Notes under the pieces: generated by a model | What the model saw: only the letters and a program-made list of their open reading frames with translations | Told to the model about the DNA's origin: nothing | The model's database searches: none | Program-made: the position numbers and the translations under genes | Part shown: piece after piece, positions 26,398 through 35,484 of the stretch | How the letters are laid out: every line of letters begins with the position of its first letter | How positions within the stretch are numbered: position 1 is the stretch's first letter | NCBI RefSeq assembly: GCF_963931595.1 | Contig: NZ_OZ007030.1 | Location: 674,481 to 738,480, forward strand | Direction of reading: 5' to 3' | Length of the DNA stretch: 64,000 nucleotides | DNA from: an uncultured Subdoligranulum sp. | GTDB lineage: Bacteria; Bacillota; Clostridia; Oscillospirales; Ruminococcaceae

Positions 26398-29300
26398 ATG
26401 ACGCGAACCTACCGGAAAAACATACTGCGGACCTTCAAAAGTGCGCGCAGCCGCTTTGTGGCCATTTTTGCCATTGTGGCGCTGGGCGTGGGCTTTCTGG
26501 CGGGTCTGAACGCCACTCCTGTGGATATGAAGGAGTCGATGGAGCGCTACCTGGACGACGGCAACTTCTATGATCTGCGCATCGTGTCCACCATGGGGCT
26601 GACCGACGACGATGTGGAAGCGCTGCGCCAGGTGGACGGCATCGAGACGGTGCAGCCGGCCTACTCGGCGGACCTTCTGGTGGAAGCGGGCAGCGACGTG
26701 GTGGTATCCCGGCTGCACAGTCTGCCGCCGGAGGGAGACGACGCCATCAACAAGCTGGTCCTGGCCGAAGGACGTATGCCGGAAACTTCCGGGGAGTGCG
26801 TGGTGGAGGCCAATGACGATATCAACGACGGCAATTTTCCCATCGGTTCCACCCTGACGGTGAGCAGCAAGGACAACGAGGAACTGGATACCAAGCTGGC
26901 CTGCACCCAGTACACGGTGGTGGGCATTGTACATAACACCAACTATTTCAGCTTTGAACGGGAACCGGCCAGTGTGGGCAATGGCGCGGTGGAACTGGTG
27001 ATGTACCTTCTGCCGGAGGATTTTGCCTACGATACGTATACTGAAATTTATGTGACAGCCGAAGGCGCCCTGCAGCAGAACAGCATGGAGGATGAATACG
27101 AAGCCACTGTGGAGGCCGTGCAGGCCAACGTGGAGGCCATCCAGGATGCGCGCTGCCAGGCGCGGTACGATGAGATCCGTTCCGACGCCCAGGAAGAGAT
27201 TGACGACGCCTGGGCAGAATACCATGATGCCGAGGCGGAGGCCCAGCAGAAGCTGGCGGATGCGGCCCAGGAACTGGAGGACGGGCGGCAGGAGCTGGCG
27301 GACGGCGAGGCGGAATATCAGGACGGCGAACAGCAGTATGCCGACGGCGTCCGGGAAGTGGCCGACAACGAGGCCAAGATAAACGACGGCGCCGCCCAGC
27401 TGGAGGTGGGGCGGCAGGAACTTCTGGATAACCAGGCCAAGGTTGAGGAAGGCGAGGCGGAGCTGGCGGCCAGTGAACCCCAGCTGGCCGAAGCCCGCAA
27501 AAAGCTGGAGGACGGGCAGGCCCAATATGAGGCGGGACTGCAGCAGTATAACGACGCCCTGGCCCAGATCGAGGAAGGGGAGAAGCAACTGGCGGACGGC
27601 AAGGCCGAACTGGATACCCAGGAAAAGACCTACGAGGCCGGGCTGGAGACGATGGCGGCGCAGATCACCGGCATGCTCCAGCAGCAGAACCCGGACCTGC
27701 CGCTGACGGTCACAAGCGAGGACATCGGTAACTTTGTCAGCTGGCTGAACGACAACCAGCGCCCGGTGCCGCAGACCTACGATCAGCTGCTGGATGAGCT
27801 GGACGGATATCTGCAGCAATATGGTATGACGGCGGACAGCGTGGGGCTGACATCCACCGCACGGACCATGCAGCAACAGGCCCAGGCGATGCTGGACCAG
27901 CTGAGCGCCATGCAGCCCCAGCCGGGCGGAGAAACGGAACCCTCCGGCGGGGAGGAACCCGGACCGGATACCGACCCGCCTGCCGAAGCGCTCACCGGGG
28001 AACCGACTGAAACGCCGGAGGCGCCGGAAGAGGCGGCGGAAACGGAAGAAGAGATCTCCGCGGCAACGTCGGAACAAGAGGAAACCGAGGAAACTGCATC
28101 GCCTGAATCCGAAGCAGCGGAAACGGCCGGGACGGAAACCCCGGACACCACAGTGGTGGCCGAGGAAACAGGAGCCACCACAGAACCGGAGCCGCTGGAG
28201 GTGGAAGAAACGACCCAGCCTACGGAGGAAACTGAAGCAGCCCCGGCGGAAGAAACGACTACGACAGAAGATACAGCTCTCGAGGAAGAAACACTCCCCG
28301 AGAAACAGACTGCCCTCCTGGAAGAAGACGCCCCCCAGACCGACCGCACAGAAACGGCGGCCAAACAGAAGGCTCCCCAGGAAGACCCGGCGCAGCCGGC
28401 TGACCCCCAACTCTCCCCGGAACAGCTGGCGGCACTGGCAGCTCAGCTGCAGGCCATCGTGGATGCGGACCGGGACGGGATGGAGACGGTGCTCACCCAG
28501 GCGCAGCAGTGGCTGCTGGCCCAGGATGAGGCCAGTCAGGCCACTCCGCTGCTGCAGGGCTTTGCCCTGCTGGTGAACGGCGGCCTCAGCGGCCTGGAAA
28601 CCGAGCAGGCAACCATGGAAACGGCAGTAACCGGCTTTGCGCAGATCGTGAGCGGTCGCCGCGCCCTGGATGAGGGTTGGAAAACCTACCAAGCCAATGC
28701 ACAGAAGGTGGCCGACGGCCGGCAGCAGCTGGAGGCAAGTGCCCCGGAACTGGAAGCGGCCAGGCGGGAACTGGAGGACGGCTGGAAGCAGTACAACGAC
28801 GGTGTGACCAAATATGAATCCGGCAAGCGGGAACTGGCCGACGGCCGGCGGCAGCTGGAGGAAGGCTGGGCCACCCTCACGGACAAACAGCTGGAACTGG
28901 AGGATGCCCGCCGGCAGATCGCCGACGCCAAGGTTGAACTGGCCGATGCCAGAGCGGAGCTGGATGAGGCCCGTCAGACCATCGATGAGAACGCCCAGAA
29001 ACTGCGGGACGGTGAGATAGAATACGAAGATGCCAGGGCGGAGGCGGAGCAGGAACTGGCCGATGCCCGGGCAAAAATCGAGGACGGCCAGAAGGAACTG
29101 GATGACATTGAAATGCCGGAATGGTATGTGTGGGATCGCAGCAACAATGTGAGCTACTCCTCCTTTACCGGCAACGTGGATAAGCTGACCGCCATCACGA
29201 CGATCTTCCCGGTGTTCTTCTTCCTGGTGGCGGCGCTGGTGGTCTCCACCACCATGACCCGCATGGTGGAGGAGGAACGCCTGCAGATCGGCACACTGAA

Positions 29301-30789
29301 AGCGCTGGGCTATACCCGCCGCGAGATCATGCGGAAATATCTGTGGTATGCCCTCGTGGCCGCGGTCTGCGGTACGGTGGTGGGCCTGACGGTGGGCTTC
29401 CGGGCCTTCCCAGCCATCATCTGGTCGGCTTACGCCATGATGTATTACATGCCCACTATCTATACCCCCTGGCGCGGGCTGCAGGCCCTCTTTGCGGGCG
29501 GCGCCCTCACGGTGCTGTCGGTGGGGGTGACCGCACTGGCCTGCCGTACATCCCTGAAGGAAGTTCCGGCGGCGCTCATGCTGCCCCGCGCCCCCAAGGC
29601 CGGCAAACGCATCCTGCTGGAGCGCATCACGCCGCTGTGGCGCCGCCTGCCCTTCACCTGGAAGGTCACCTGCCGCAACCTGCTGCGCTACAAAAAGCGG
29701 TTCTGGATGACGGTCATCGGTGTGGCGGGCTGCATGTCGCTGCTGGTGTCTGGCTTCGGCATCTCGGATTCCCTGAACGCCATCATCACCAAGCAGTTCA
29801 GCGATGTCTCCCACTACGACCTGATGACGGTGGTCACCAAGGAGGAGGCCACCGAACAGGGGGAGGTCTACGACTATCTGTACAACAGCGGACAGTTCAC
29901 CGAATCCATGACGGTGGCCGTCCAGAGCACCCGGCAGTCCATCCCCGACGGGGAGGCGGACGTTTACCTGATGGTGCCCCAGGATGTGACACGGTTCGGC
30001 GACTTCCTGGATCTGCACGAGCGTATCAGCCGCACCCCCACGCCTCTGGGTGAGGAAGGTGTGGTGCTCACCGAAAAGTTTGCCAAACTGCTGGGCGTGC
30101 AGGCCGGCGACACCGTCACGCTGAAAAACAGCGACGACCAGACCGGCACCTTCGTGGTCAGCGGGGTCTGCGAACATTACGTGAGCAACTACGTCTATAT
30201 GAGCCCGGCCACCTACGAGGCCGGTTTCGGGGAGCCGGTCAGCTTCAATGCCGTCATCAGCAGGATGGCGGACGACAGCGATGCCGCCCACGATACCATC
30301 TCCGCCGCGCTGCTGGAGATGGACGATGTGGCCAGCCTGACCTTCACCCGGGACACGGTGGCGCAGGTGCTGAACATGCTCAACTCCATCGACGCGGTGG
30401 TGGTGCTGATCATTGTGTGTGCGGCCTGCCTGGCCTTCGTGGTGCTGTACAACCTTTCCAACATCAACATTGCCGAGCGCGTCAAGGAGATCGCCACCAT
30501 CAAGGTGCTGGGCTTCTATGACCGGGAGGTGTACGCCTACGTCAACCGGGAAAGCATGGCTCTTACCCTCATCGGAACGCTGTTCGGCGTGTTCGGAGGT
30601 ATAGCGCTCCATCGGTTCATCATCGTCACGGTGGAAGTGGATGCCGTCATGTTCGGGCGGGATATTCACCCCGTCAGCTTTGTGTATGCCATCGCGCTGA
30701 CGCTGCTGTTCAGTGTGCTGGTCAACCTGGTGATGGGGCGGACCCTGAAAAAGATCTCCATGGTGGAGAGTATGAAAGCCCCTGAATAA
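26398..30789 (+). CDS. Very large FtsX-domain ABC permease with coiled-coil and acidic insert
   Basis: 1463 residues. An N-terminal helix (about 15-35) is followed by a MacB-like extracytoplasmic region. A long coiled-coil block rich in 'ADG-E-ELxxG' repeats spans about residues 255-420, then comes a Glu/Thr/Pro-rich acidic stretch (about 510-680) and a second coiled-coil block (about 755-900). FtsX domains lie at about 930-1050 ('ERLQIGTLKALGYTRREI') and 1325-1455 ('RVKEIATIKVLGFYDREV'). It is about twice the usual size because of the central insertion. The repeats recall YhgE/Pip-type proteins. It presumably works with the ATPase immediately upstream and spans the cell wall. Substrate unknown. 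Confidence 0.9.
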   Translation: MTRTYRKNILRTFKSARSRFVAIFAIVALGVGFLAGLNATPVDMKESMERYLDDGNFYDLRIVSTMGLTDDDVEALRQVDGIETVQPAYSADLLVEAGSDVVVSRLHSLPPEGDDAINKLVLAEGRMPETSGECVVEANDDINDGNFPIGSTLTVSSKDNEELDTKLACTQYTVVGIVHNTNYFSFEREPASVGNGAVELVMYLLPEDFAYDTYTEIYVTAEGALQQNSMEDEYEATVEAVQANVEAIQDARCQARYDEIRSDAQEEIDDAWAEYHDAEAEAQQKLADAAQELEDGRQELADGEAEYQDGEQQYADGVREVADNEAKINDGAAQLEVGRQELLDNQAKVEEGEAELAASEPQLAEARKKLEDGQAQYEAGLQQYNDALAQIEEGEKQLADGKAELDTQEKTYEAGLETMAAQITGMLQQQNPDLPLTVTSEDIGNFVSWLNDNQRPVPQTYDQLLDELDGYLQQYGMTADSVGLTSTARTMQQQAQAMLDQLSAMQPQPGGETEPSGGEEPGPDTDPPAEALTGEPTETPEAPEEAAETEEEISAATSEQEETEETASPESEAAETAGTETPDTTVVAEETGATTEPEPLEVEETTQPTEETEAAPAEETTTTEDTALEEETLPEKQTALLEEDAPQTDRTETAAKQKAPQEDPAQPADPQLSPEQLAALAAQLQAIVDADRDGMETVLTQAQQWLLAQDEASQATPLLQGFALLVNGGLSGLETEQATMETAVTGFAQIVSGRRALDEGWKTYQANAQKVADGRQQLEASAPELEAARRELEDGWKQYNDGVTKYESGKRELADGRRQLEEGWATLTDKQLELEDARRQIADAKVELADARAELDEARQTIDENAQKLRDGEIEYEDARAEAEQELADARAKIEDGQKELDDIEMPEWYVWDRSNNVSYSSFTGNVDKLTAITTIFPVFFFLVAALVVSTTMTRMVEEERLQIGTLKALGYTRREIMRKYLWYALVAAVCGTVVGLTVGFRAFPAIIWSAYAMMYYMPTIYTPWRGLQALFAGGALTVLSVGVTALACRTSLKEVPAALMLPRAPKAGKRILLERITPLWRRLPFTWKVTCRNLLRYKKRFWMTVIGVAGCMSLLVSGFGISDSLNAIITKQFSDVSHYDLMTVVTKEEATEQGEVYDYLYNSGQFTESMTVAVQSTRQSIPDGEADVYLMVPQDVTRFGDFLDLHERISRTPTPLGEEGVVLTEKFAKLLGVQAGDTVTLKNSDDQTGTFVVSGVCEHYVSNYVYMSPATYEAGFGEPVSFNAVISRMADDSDAAHDTISAALLEMDDVASLTFTRDTVAQVLNMLNSIDAVVVLIIVCAACLAFVVLYNLSNINIAERVKEIATIKVLGFYDREVYAYVNRESMALTLIGTLFGVFGGIALHRFIIVTVEVDAVMFGRDIHPVSFVYAIALTLLFSVLVNLVMGRTLKKISMVESMKAPE

Positions 30790-30804
30790 TCCCCCGCAAA
30801 CGGA

Positions 30805-30840
30805 CCGGGATACCTTATTATACTGGTATCCCGGTTTTTG
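30805..30840 (+). terminator. Terminator after the FtsX permease
   Basis: CCGGGATACC and GGTATCCCGG form a perfect 10-base stem with a 10-base loop (30805-30834), followed by TTTTTG. Confidence 0.9.
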
Positions 30841-30886
30841 TTGTCGGCAAGGAAAAATTGTCCTGCTTTTTTTATCTTCTTTTCTA

Positions 30887-30914
30887 TTGACAATTGATAA
30901 ACCCGTGCTATACT
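30887..30914 (+). promoter_or_regulatory. Sigma-A promoter of the MarR/ABC exporter operon
   Basis: TTGACA (30887) and TATACT (30909) are separated by 16 bases, 68 bases before the regulator start. The downstream stretch 30925-30955 contains partial repeats around GTCC/GGAC (CGTCCAG, GGACGCG, TGTCCAC) that could hold an operator for the encoded MarR protein. Confidence 0.75.
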
Positions 30915-30981
30915 GATTAGGTACGTCCAGAAACTGTTAGGACGCGAACTGTCCACAAACTAACAAAAACAGAGGGAGCGG

Positions 30982-31515
30982 GTGACGCAAACGAAGACAC
31001 AACAGGCCGGCTGTACGTCCGGCTGCTGCGGCGAGGAACACTTCGGCGCGCTGGTCGCCCAGACCTTCCGGGTGATCCGCCGCGCGCTGGATGCGCGCAT
31101 CGCGGCTGATGTGACCCCCGAACTGACGGGTGTCCGCGGCATGCTGCTGGGGGAGATCGTCCGGGCCAACAAGGAAAACCGGGACGTTTACCAGCGGGAT
31201 GTGGAGCACTGGATGCAGATCCGGCGCTCCAGCGTGACGGCGGTACTCCAGGCCATGGAACAGGACGGGTTCATCACCCGCAGTTCGGTGGCACGGGATG
31301 CCCGCCTCAAGCGGCTGAATGCCACAGCCAAAGGGGTGGCCTACCACGAGCGCATCCGCCTGAGCATCGCCCGTTTTGAGCGGGAGCTGCAGCGCGGGGT
31401 GGAACCGGAGCGCCAGGCGGTGGCCCGGGCGGTGCTGGAGCAGATTCTGGCCAACGCGCAGGTTCTGGCGGGCGAGGCACGGCCGCCAGAGAGCAAGGCC
31501 GCTGAAAATGGCTGA
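30982..31515 (+). CDS. MarR-family transcriptional regulator with Cys-rich N-terminus
   Basis: 177 residues starting at GTG 30982 behind GAGGGAG. The winged helix is at about 60-120: 'QIRRSSVTAVLQAMEQDGFI' as recognition helix region, then 'TRSSVARDARLKRLNATAKG' as wing. Before it lies 'QAGCTSGCCGEEHF' with three cysteines, not usual in MarR proteins and possibly a metal- or redox-sensing site. It is the first gene of an operon with two half-size ABC exporter genes, a layout in which such regulators typically repress the exporter until a toxic ligand appears. Confidence 0.9.
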   Translation: MTQTKTQQAGCTSGCCGEEHFGALVAQTFRVIRRALDARIAADVTPELTGVRGMLLGEIVRANKENRDVYQRDVEHWMQIRRSSVTAVLQAMEQDGFITRSSVARDARLKRLNATAKGVAYHERIRLSIARFERELQRGVEPERQAVARAVLEQILANAQVLAGEARPPESKAAENG

Positions 31516-31583
31516 CACGGGCGCAAGTCCGTTTTTCCCGGCAGGGAAGGGCAGTATGTGAAGGAAGAAAGGAGCAATCAATC

Positions 31584-33341
31584 TTGTTCAAGACACTTGG
31601 GCGTGAGACCAAGGGATTCCGCCTGGTCTCGATCCTGACGCCGGTCTGTATGATCGGCGAAGTGATCATGGAAATGATCATCCCCAAACTGATGGCCACC
31701 ATCGTGGACGACGGTGTGACCGCCGGCAACATGGAGGTCATCTATACGGTGGGTGCCAAAATGCTGGTGGCCGCTCTCATCGGTCTGCTGGTGGGCATCC
31801 TGGGGGCCATGTTCGGTTCCCATGCGGCCACGGGTTTCGCACGGAACCTGCGCCGCGGTATGTTCCGCAACATCCAGACGTTCAGCTTTGCCAACATTGA
31901 CAAGTACTCCACGGCCGGTTTGGTCACCCGTATGACCACCGACGTGACCAACATCCAGAACGCCTACCAGATGCTGCTGCGCATGGCCATCCGTGCCCCG
32001 GCCAGTATGATCGTGGCGCTGATCATGTCCTTTACCATCAACGCCGAACTGGCCAGCGTCTACCTGGTGGCGGTGATCCTGCTGGGCGGGGCGCTGATGT
32101 ACATCATGGTGCATGCCACCAACTACTTCACTTCGGCTTTCCGCAAGTACGATGACCTGAACGAGAGCGTGCAGGAGAATGTCTCCGCCATCCGTGTGGT
32201 CAAGGCCTACGTGCGGGAAAAGTTTGAGGGTGAGAAGTTCCGCAAGGCCAGCGAGAACGTGCGTCAGCTGCTGATGCGCGCCGAACTGATCCTGGCCTGG
32301 AACGCGCCCCTCATGATGCTGGCCGTCTACGGCTGCATCCTGCTGATCTCCTGGCTGGGTGCCCGCCTCATTGTGCTGTCCGGCTCCACCAGCTTCACCA
32401 CCGGCGACCTGATGAGCATGCTCAGCTACTGCATGAACATCCTCATGAGCCTGATGATGCTCTCCATGGTGTTTGTCATGATCACCATGTCCGCCGCTTC
32501 CGCCAAGCGTGTGGCGGAAGTCCTGGACGAAAAGTCCGACCTGGCCAACGGTGAGAACCCCGTCATGGAAGTGAAGGACGGCTCCGTCAGGTTCAACAAC
32601 GTCAGCTTTGCCTACAAGAAGAACGGCGAGAAGGCGCTGGAGAACATCAACCTGGACATCAAGTCCGGCGAGACCATCGGCATCATCGGCGGTACCGGCT
32701 CGGCAAAATCCAGCCTGGTGCAGCTGCTGCCCCGTCTGTACGACGCGACGGAGGGCAGCGTGGAGGTCGGCGGCGTGGATGTGCGCAAGTATGACCTGGA
32801 GACCCTGCGCAACAGTGTGGCCATGGTGCTGCAGAAGAACGAGCTGTTCAGCGGTACCATCGCCGAAAACCTGCGCTGGGGCAACCCCGACGCCACCGAT
32901 GCCGAGATCGAGGAAGCCTGCAAGCAGGCCTGCGCCGATGAGTTCATCGAGCGCTTTCCCGACCGGTACGAAACCTACATCGAGCAGGGCGGCACCAACG
33001 TGTCCGGCGGTCAGAAACAGCGTCTGTGCATTGCCCGTGCGCTGCTGAAGAAGCCCAAGATCCTGATCCTGGACGACTCCACCTCCGCCGTGGATACCGC
33101 CACCGACGCCAAGATCCGTCACAGCTTTGCCGAGAAGATCCCCGGCACCACCGTCTTCATCATTGCCCAGCGTATCTCCAGTGTGGAGAACGCCGACCAT
33201 GTGCTGGTGCTGGATAACGGCCACATCAGCGGCTTTGACACGCCGGAAAATCTGCTCAAGACCAACGCAATTTATCAGGAAGTCTACAACAGCCAGACCA
33301 AAGGCTCCGGCGACTTCGACGAGAAAGGGGGCGAGGCGTAA
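31584..33341 (+). CDS. ABC exporter half-transporter, degenerate-site subunit
   Basis: 585 residues from TTG 31584 with AAAGGAG upstream. Six membrane helices occupy residues 1-310 and the nucleotide-binding domain 330-575. Motifs: Walker A 'GGTGSAKSS', signature 'NVSGGQKQRLCIARAL', Walker B 'ILILDDSTSAVD' with Asp in place of the catalytic Glu, and 'FIIAQRISSV' with Gln in place of the switch His. These two losses mark the degenerate-site partner of heterodimeric exporters such as TM287/288, BmrCD and LmrCD. Its stop overlaps the start of the second subunit. The complex probably expels drugs or antimicrobial peptides. Confidence 0.95.
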   Translation: MFKTLGRETKGFRLVSILTPVCMIGEVIMEMIIPKLMATIVDDGVTAGNMEVIYTVGAKMLVAALIGLLVGILGAMFGSHAATGFARNLRRGMFRNIQTFSFANIDKYSTAGLVTRMTTDVTNIQNAYQMLLRMAIRAPASMIVALIMSFTINAELASVYLVAVILLGGALMYIMVHATNYFTSAFRKYDDLNESVQENVSAIRVVKAYVREKFEGEKFRKASENVRQLLMRAELILAWNAPLMMLAVYGCILLISWLGARLIVLSGSTSFTTGDLMSMLSYCMNILMSLMMLSMVFVMITMSAASAKRVAEVLDEKSDLANGENPVMEVKDGSVRFNNVSFAYKKNGEKALENINLDIKSGETIGIIGGTGSAKSSLVQLLPRLYDATEGSVEVGGVDVRKYDLETLRNSVAMVLQKNELFSGTIAENLRWGNPDATDAEIEEACKQACADEFIERFPDRYETYIEQGGTNVSGGQKQRLCIARALLKKPKILILDDSTSAVDTATDAKIRHSFAEKIPGTTVFIIAQRISSVENADHVLVLDNGHISGFDTPENLLKTNAIYQEVYNSQTKGSGDFDEKGGEA

Positions 33342-35260
33342 TGGCACAGCAGGCTAAGTTGGTGGGCCCCGGCCGCAACCGCGGCCCGCGCCCCAAGGTG
33401 GAAAACCCCGGCAAGATCCTCAAGCGCATCCTTGCCTATGTCATGCACCTCTATAAGTTCCCGGTCATTGCGGTGCTCTGCTGCATCTTTATCAGCGTCT
33501 TTGCCCAGGTGCAGGGCACGCTGTTCATGAAGACGCTGATCGACGGCTACATCACCCCCATGCTGCTGGAAAAGAGCAGCGACTTCTCCGGCCTGATCCA
33601 GGCCATCACCCGCGTGGCGCTGTTCTACGCGGTGGGCATTCTGGCCATCTTCCTGCAGAACCGCACCATGGCCCGGGTGACCCAGGGCACGCTGAAGAAT
33701 CTGCGTGACGAGATGTTCACCCACATGCAGACGCTGCCCATCAAGTATTTCGATACCCATGCCCACGGCGATATCATGTCGGTCTACACCAACGATACCG
33801 ATACGCTGCGCCAGATGATCAGCCAGAGTCTGCCCCAGCTGGTCAACACCTGCATCACTGTGGTCAGTGTGCTGATCTCCATGATCGTGCTGGCGCCGGT
33901 GCTGACCATCGTGGCGGTGCTCATGGTGGGCGTCATGCTGCTCTGCACCAAGTTCCTCACCGGCCGTTCCGGCAAGTTCTTCGTGGACCAGCAGCGGGAA
34001 CTGGGCCGCGTCAACGGCTACATCGAAGAGATGATGAACGGCCAGAAGGTGGTCAAGGTCTTCTGCCATGAGGAAGCCGCCATCGAACGGTTCGATGAAC
34101 TCAACGATGAGCTGTTCCACAGCGCCGACAAGGCCAACGCCTTTGCGCTGGTGGCCATGCCTGTGAACGCCCAGCTGGGCAACCTGAGCTATGTGCTCTG
34201 CGCCATCATCGGCGGCGCCATGGCCATTGCCGGATTTGGCGGTGTTACGCTGGGCAAGCTGGCCAGCTTCCTGGTGCTGACCCGCAACTTCAACCAGCCC
34301 ATCACCCAGATCTCCATGCAGCTGAACTCGGTGGTCATGGCCCTGGCCGGCGGCCAGCGTATCTTTGCGCTGCTGGATGAAAAGCCCGAAGTCAACGATG
34401 GCGACATTACCCTGGTCAATGCCAAGTATCTGCCGGACAACAGTGTGACCGAGGCCAGCGAGCCCACCGGCACCTGGGCCTGGAAAAAGACCGATGCCAA
34501 CGGCCAGAGCACCTACAGCGAACTGAAGGGCGATATCGTCTTCAAGGATGTGGACTTCGGCTACGACCCGGGCAAGATCGTGCTGCACGATATCAACCTC
34601 TACGGCCGTCCGGGCCAGAAGATCGCCTTTGTCGGCTCCACCGGTGCCGGCAAGACCACCATCACCAACCTGATCAACCGCTTCTACGATATCCAGAAGG
34701 GCCAGATCCTCTATGACGGCCACGATATCAAGTCCATCGAGAAGGACGCCCTGCGTTCCTCCCTGGGCATTGTGCTGCAGGATACCCATCTGTTCACCGG
34801 CACGGTGATGGACAACATCCGCTACGGCCGCCTGACCGCCACCGATGAGGAGTGCATCGCCGCGGCTCGTCTGGCCAACGCCGACGGCTTTATCAAGCAT
34901 CTGCCGGACGGCTACAACACGATGCTCACCGGCGACGGCACCAACCTGAGCCAGGGCCAGCGTCAGCTGCTGGCCATTGCCCGCGCTGCCGTGGCCGATC
35001 CCCCGGTACTGATTCTGGATGAAGCCACCTCCTCCATCGATACCCGCACCGAGAAACTGGTCCAGGACGGCATGGACGGCCTGATGTACGGCCGCACCAC
35101 CTTCGTGATTGCCCACCGTCTGTCCACGGTGCGCAACTCCGACTGCATCATGGTGCTGGAACAGGGCCGCATCATTGAGCGCGGCACCCATGACGAACTG
35201 ATCGCCCAGAAGGGCCGGTACTATCGTCTGTACACCGGCAACTTTGCGGAAAACTCGTAA
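33341..35260 (+). CDS. ABC exporter half-transporter, catalytic subunit
   Basis: 639 residues with six membrane helices (about 40-350) and a nucleotide-binding domain (about 405-630). All catalytic residues are present: Walker A 'GSTGAGKTT', signature 'NLSQGQRQLLAIARAA', Walker B 'VLILDEATSSID', H-loop 'FVIAHRLSTV'. A linker of about 40 residues between the two domains ('TDANGQSTYSELKGD') is longer than usual. The gene overlaps the previous stop by one base. With the degenerate partner it would form one consensus ATPase site, and it should be controlled by the MarR gene at the head of the operon. Confidence 0.96.
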   Translation: MAQQAKLVGPGRNRGPRPKVENPGKILKRILAYVMHLYKFPVIAVLCCIFISVFAQVQGTLFMKTLIDGYITPMLLEKSSDFSGLIQAITRVALFYAVGILAIFLQNRTMARVTQGTLKNLRDEMFTHMQTLPIKYFDTHAHGDIMSVYTNDTDTLRQMISQSLPQLVNTCITVVSVLISMIVLAPVLTIVAVLMVGVMLLCTKFLTGRSGKFFVDQQRELGRVNGYIEEMMNGQKVVKVFCHEEAAIERFDELNDELFHSADKANAFALVAMPVNAQLGNLSYVLCAIIGGAMAIAGFGGVTLGKLASFLVLTRNFNQPITQISMQLNSVVMALAGGQRIFALLDEKPEVNDGDITLVNAKYLPDNSVTEASEPTGTWAWKKTDANGQSTYSELKGDIVFKDVDFGYDPGKIVLHDINLYGRPGQKIAFVGSTGAGKTTITNLINRFYDIQKGQILYDGHDIKSIEKDALRSSLGIVLQDTHLFTGTVMDNIRYGRLTATDEECIAAARLANADGFIKHLPDGYNTMLTGDGTNLSQGQRQLLAIARAAVADPPVLILDEATSSIDTRTEKLVQDGMDGLMYGRTTFVIAHRLSTVRNSDCIMVLEQGRIIERGTHDELIAQKGRYYRLYTGNFAENS

Positions 35261-35297
35261 AGAAACGGTAAAAATCCTCCTAAATCAATCCAATTTG

Positions 35298-35329
35298 CCG
35301 GGATGGCTTCGCGCCATCCCGGATTTTTT
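35298..35329 (+). terminator. Terminator of the MarR/ABC exporter operon
   Basis: CCGGGATGGC / GCCATCCCGG (perfect 10-base stem, loop TTCGC) followed by ATTTTTTG. Confidence 0.93.
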
Positions 35330-35358
35330 GTGCAAAATGCCGCAACAGCGACGAAAAG

Positions 35359-35387
35359 TTGACGAATTGGAAAAAAGTGGCTATAAT
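35359..35387 (+). promoter_or_regulatory. Strong sigma-A promoter of the lectin-like gene
   Basis: TTGACG (35359) and a consensus TATAAT (35382) are 17 bases apart, 98 bases upstream of the start. The near-consensus sequence plus an AGGAGG ribosome-binding site suggests high expression. Confidence 0.85.
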
Positions 35388-35484
35388 AGACAGCGTAGCC
35401 ACGTACATTTGGCGTGGAACACTATGCGGCCCGAGGGATCGAGCACATCGAAGCGGCCGCTCAACGTATTAGGAGGAATCCGAT

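Noticed and set aside
27240..29100. Repetitive sequence considered as a tandem DNA repeat
   Set aside because: The repetition is at protein level (coiled-coil ADG/ELxxG pattern) with varied codons, not a DNA repeat array.
25639..30669. A 1676-codon open frame antisense to the ABC/FtsX genes
   Set aside because: Its His/Gly/Gln-rich translation has no domain. The opposite strand has full ABC and FtsX motifs; strong third-position GC bias keeps the antisense free of stops.
31578..35191. Long minus-strand open frames across the ABC exporter genes
   Set aside because: Low-complexity shadows of genes with all Walker and signature motifs on the plus strand.
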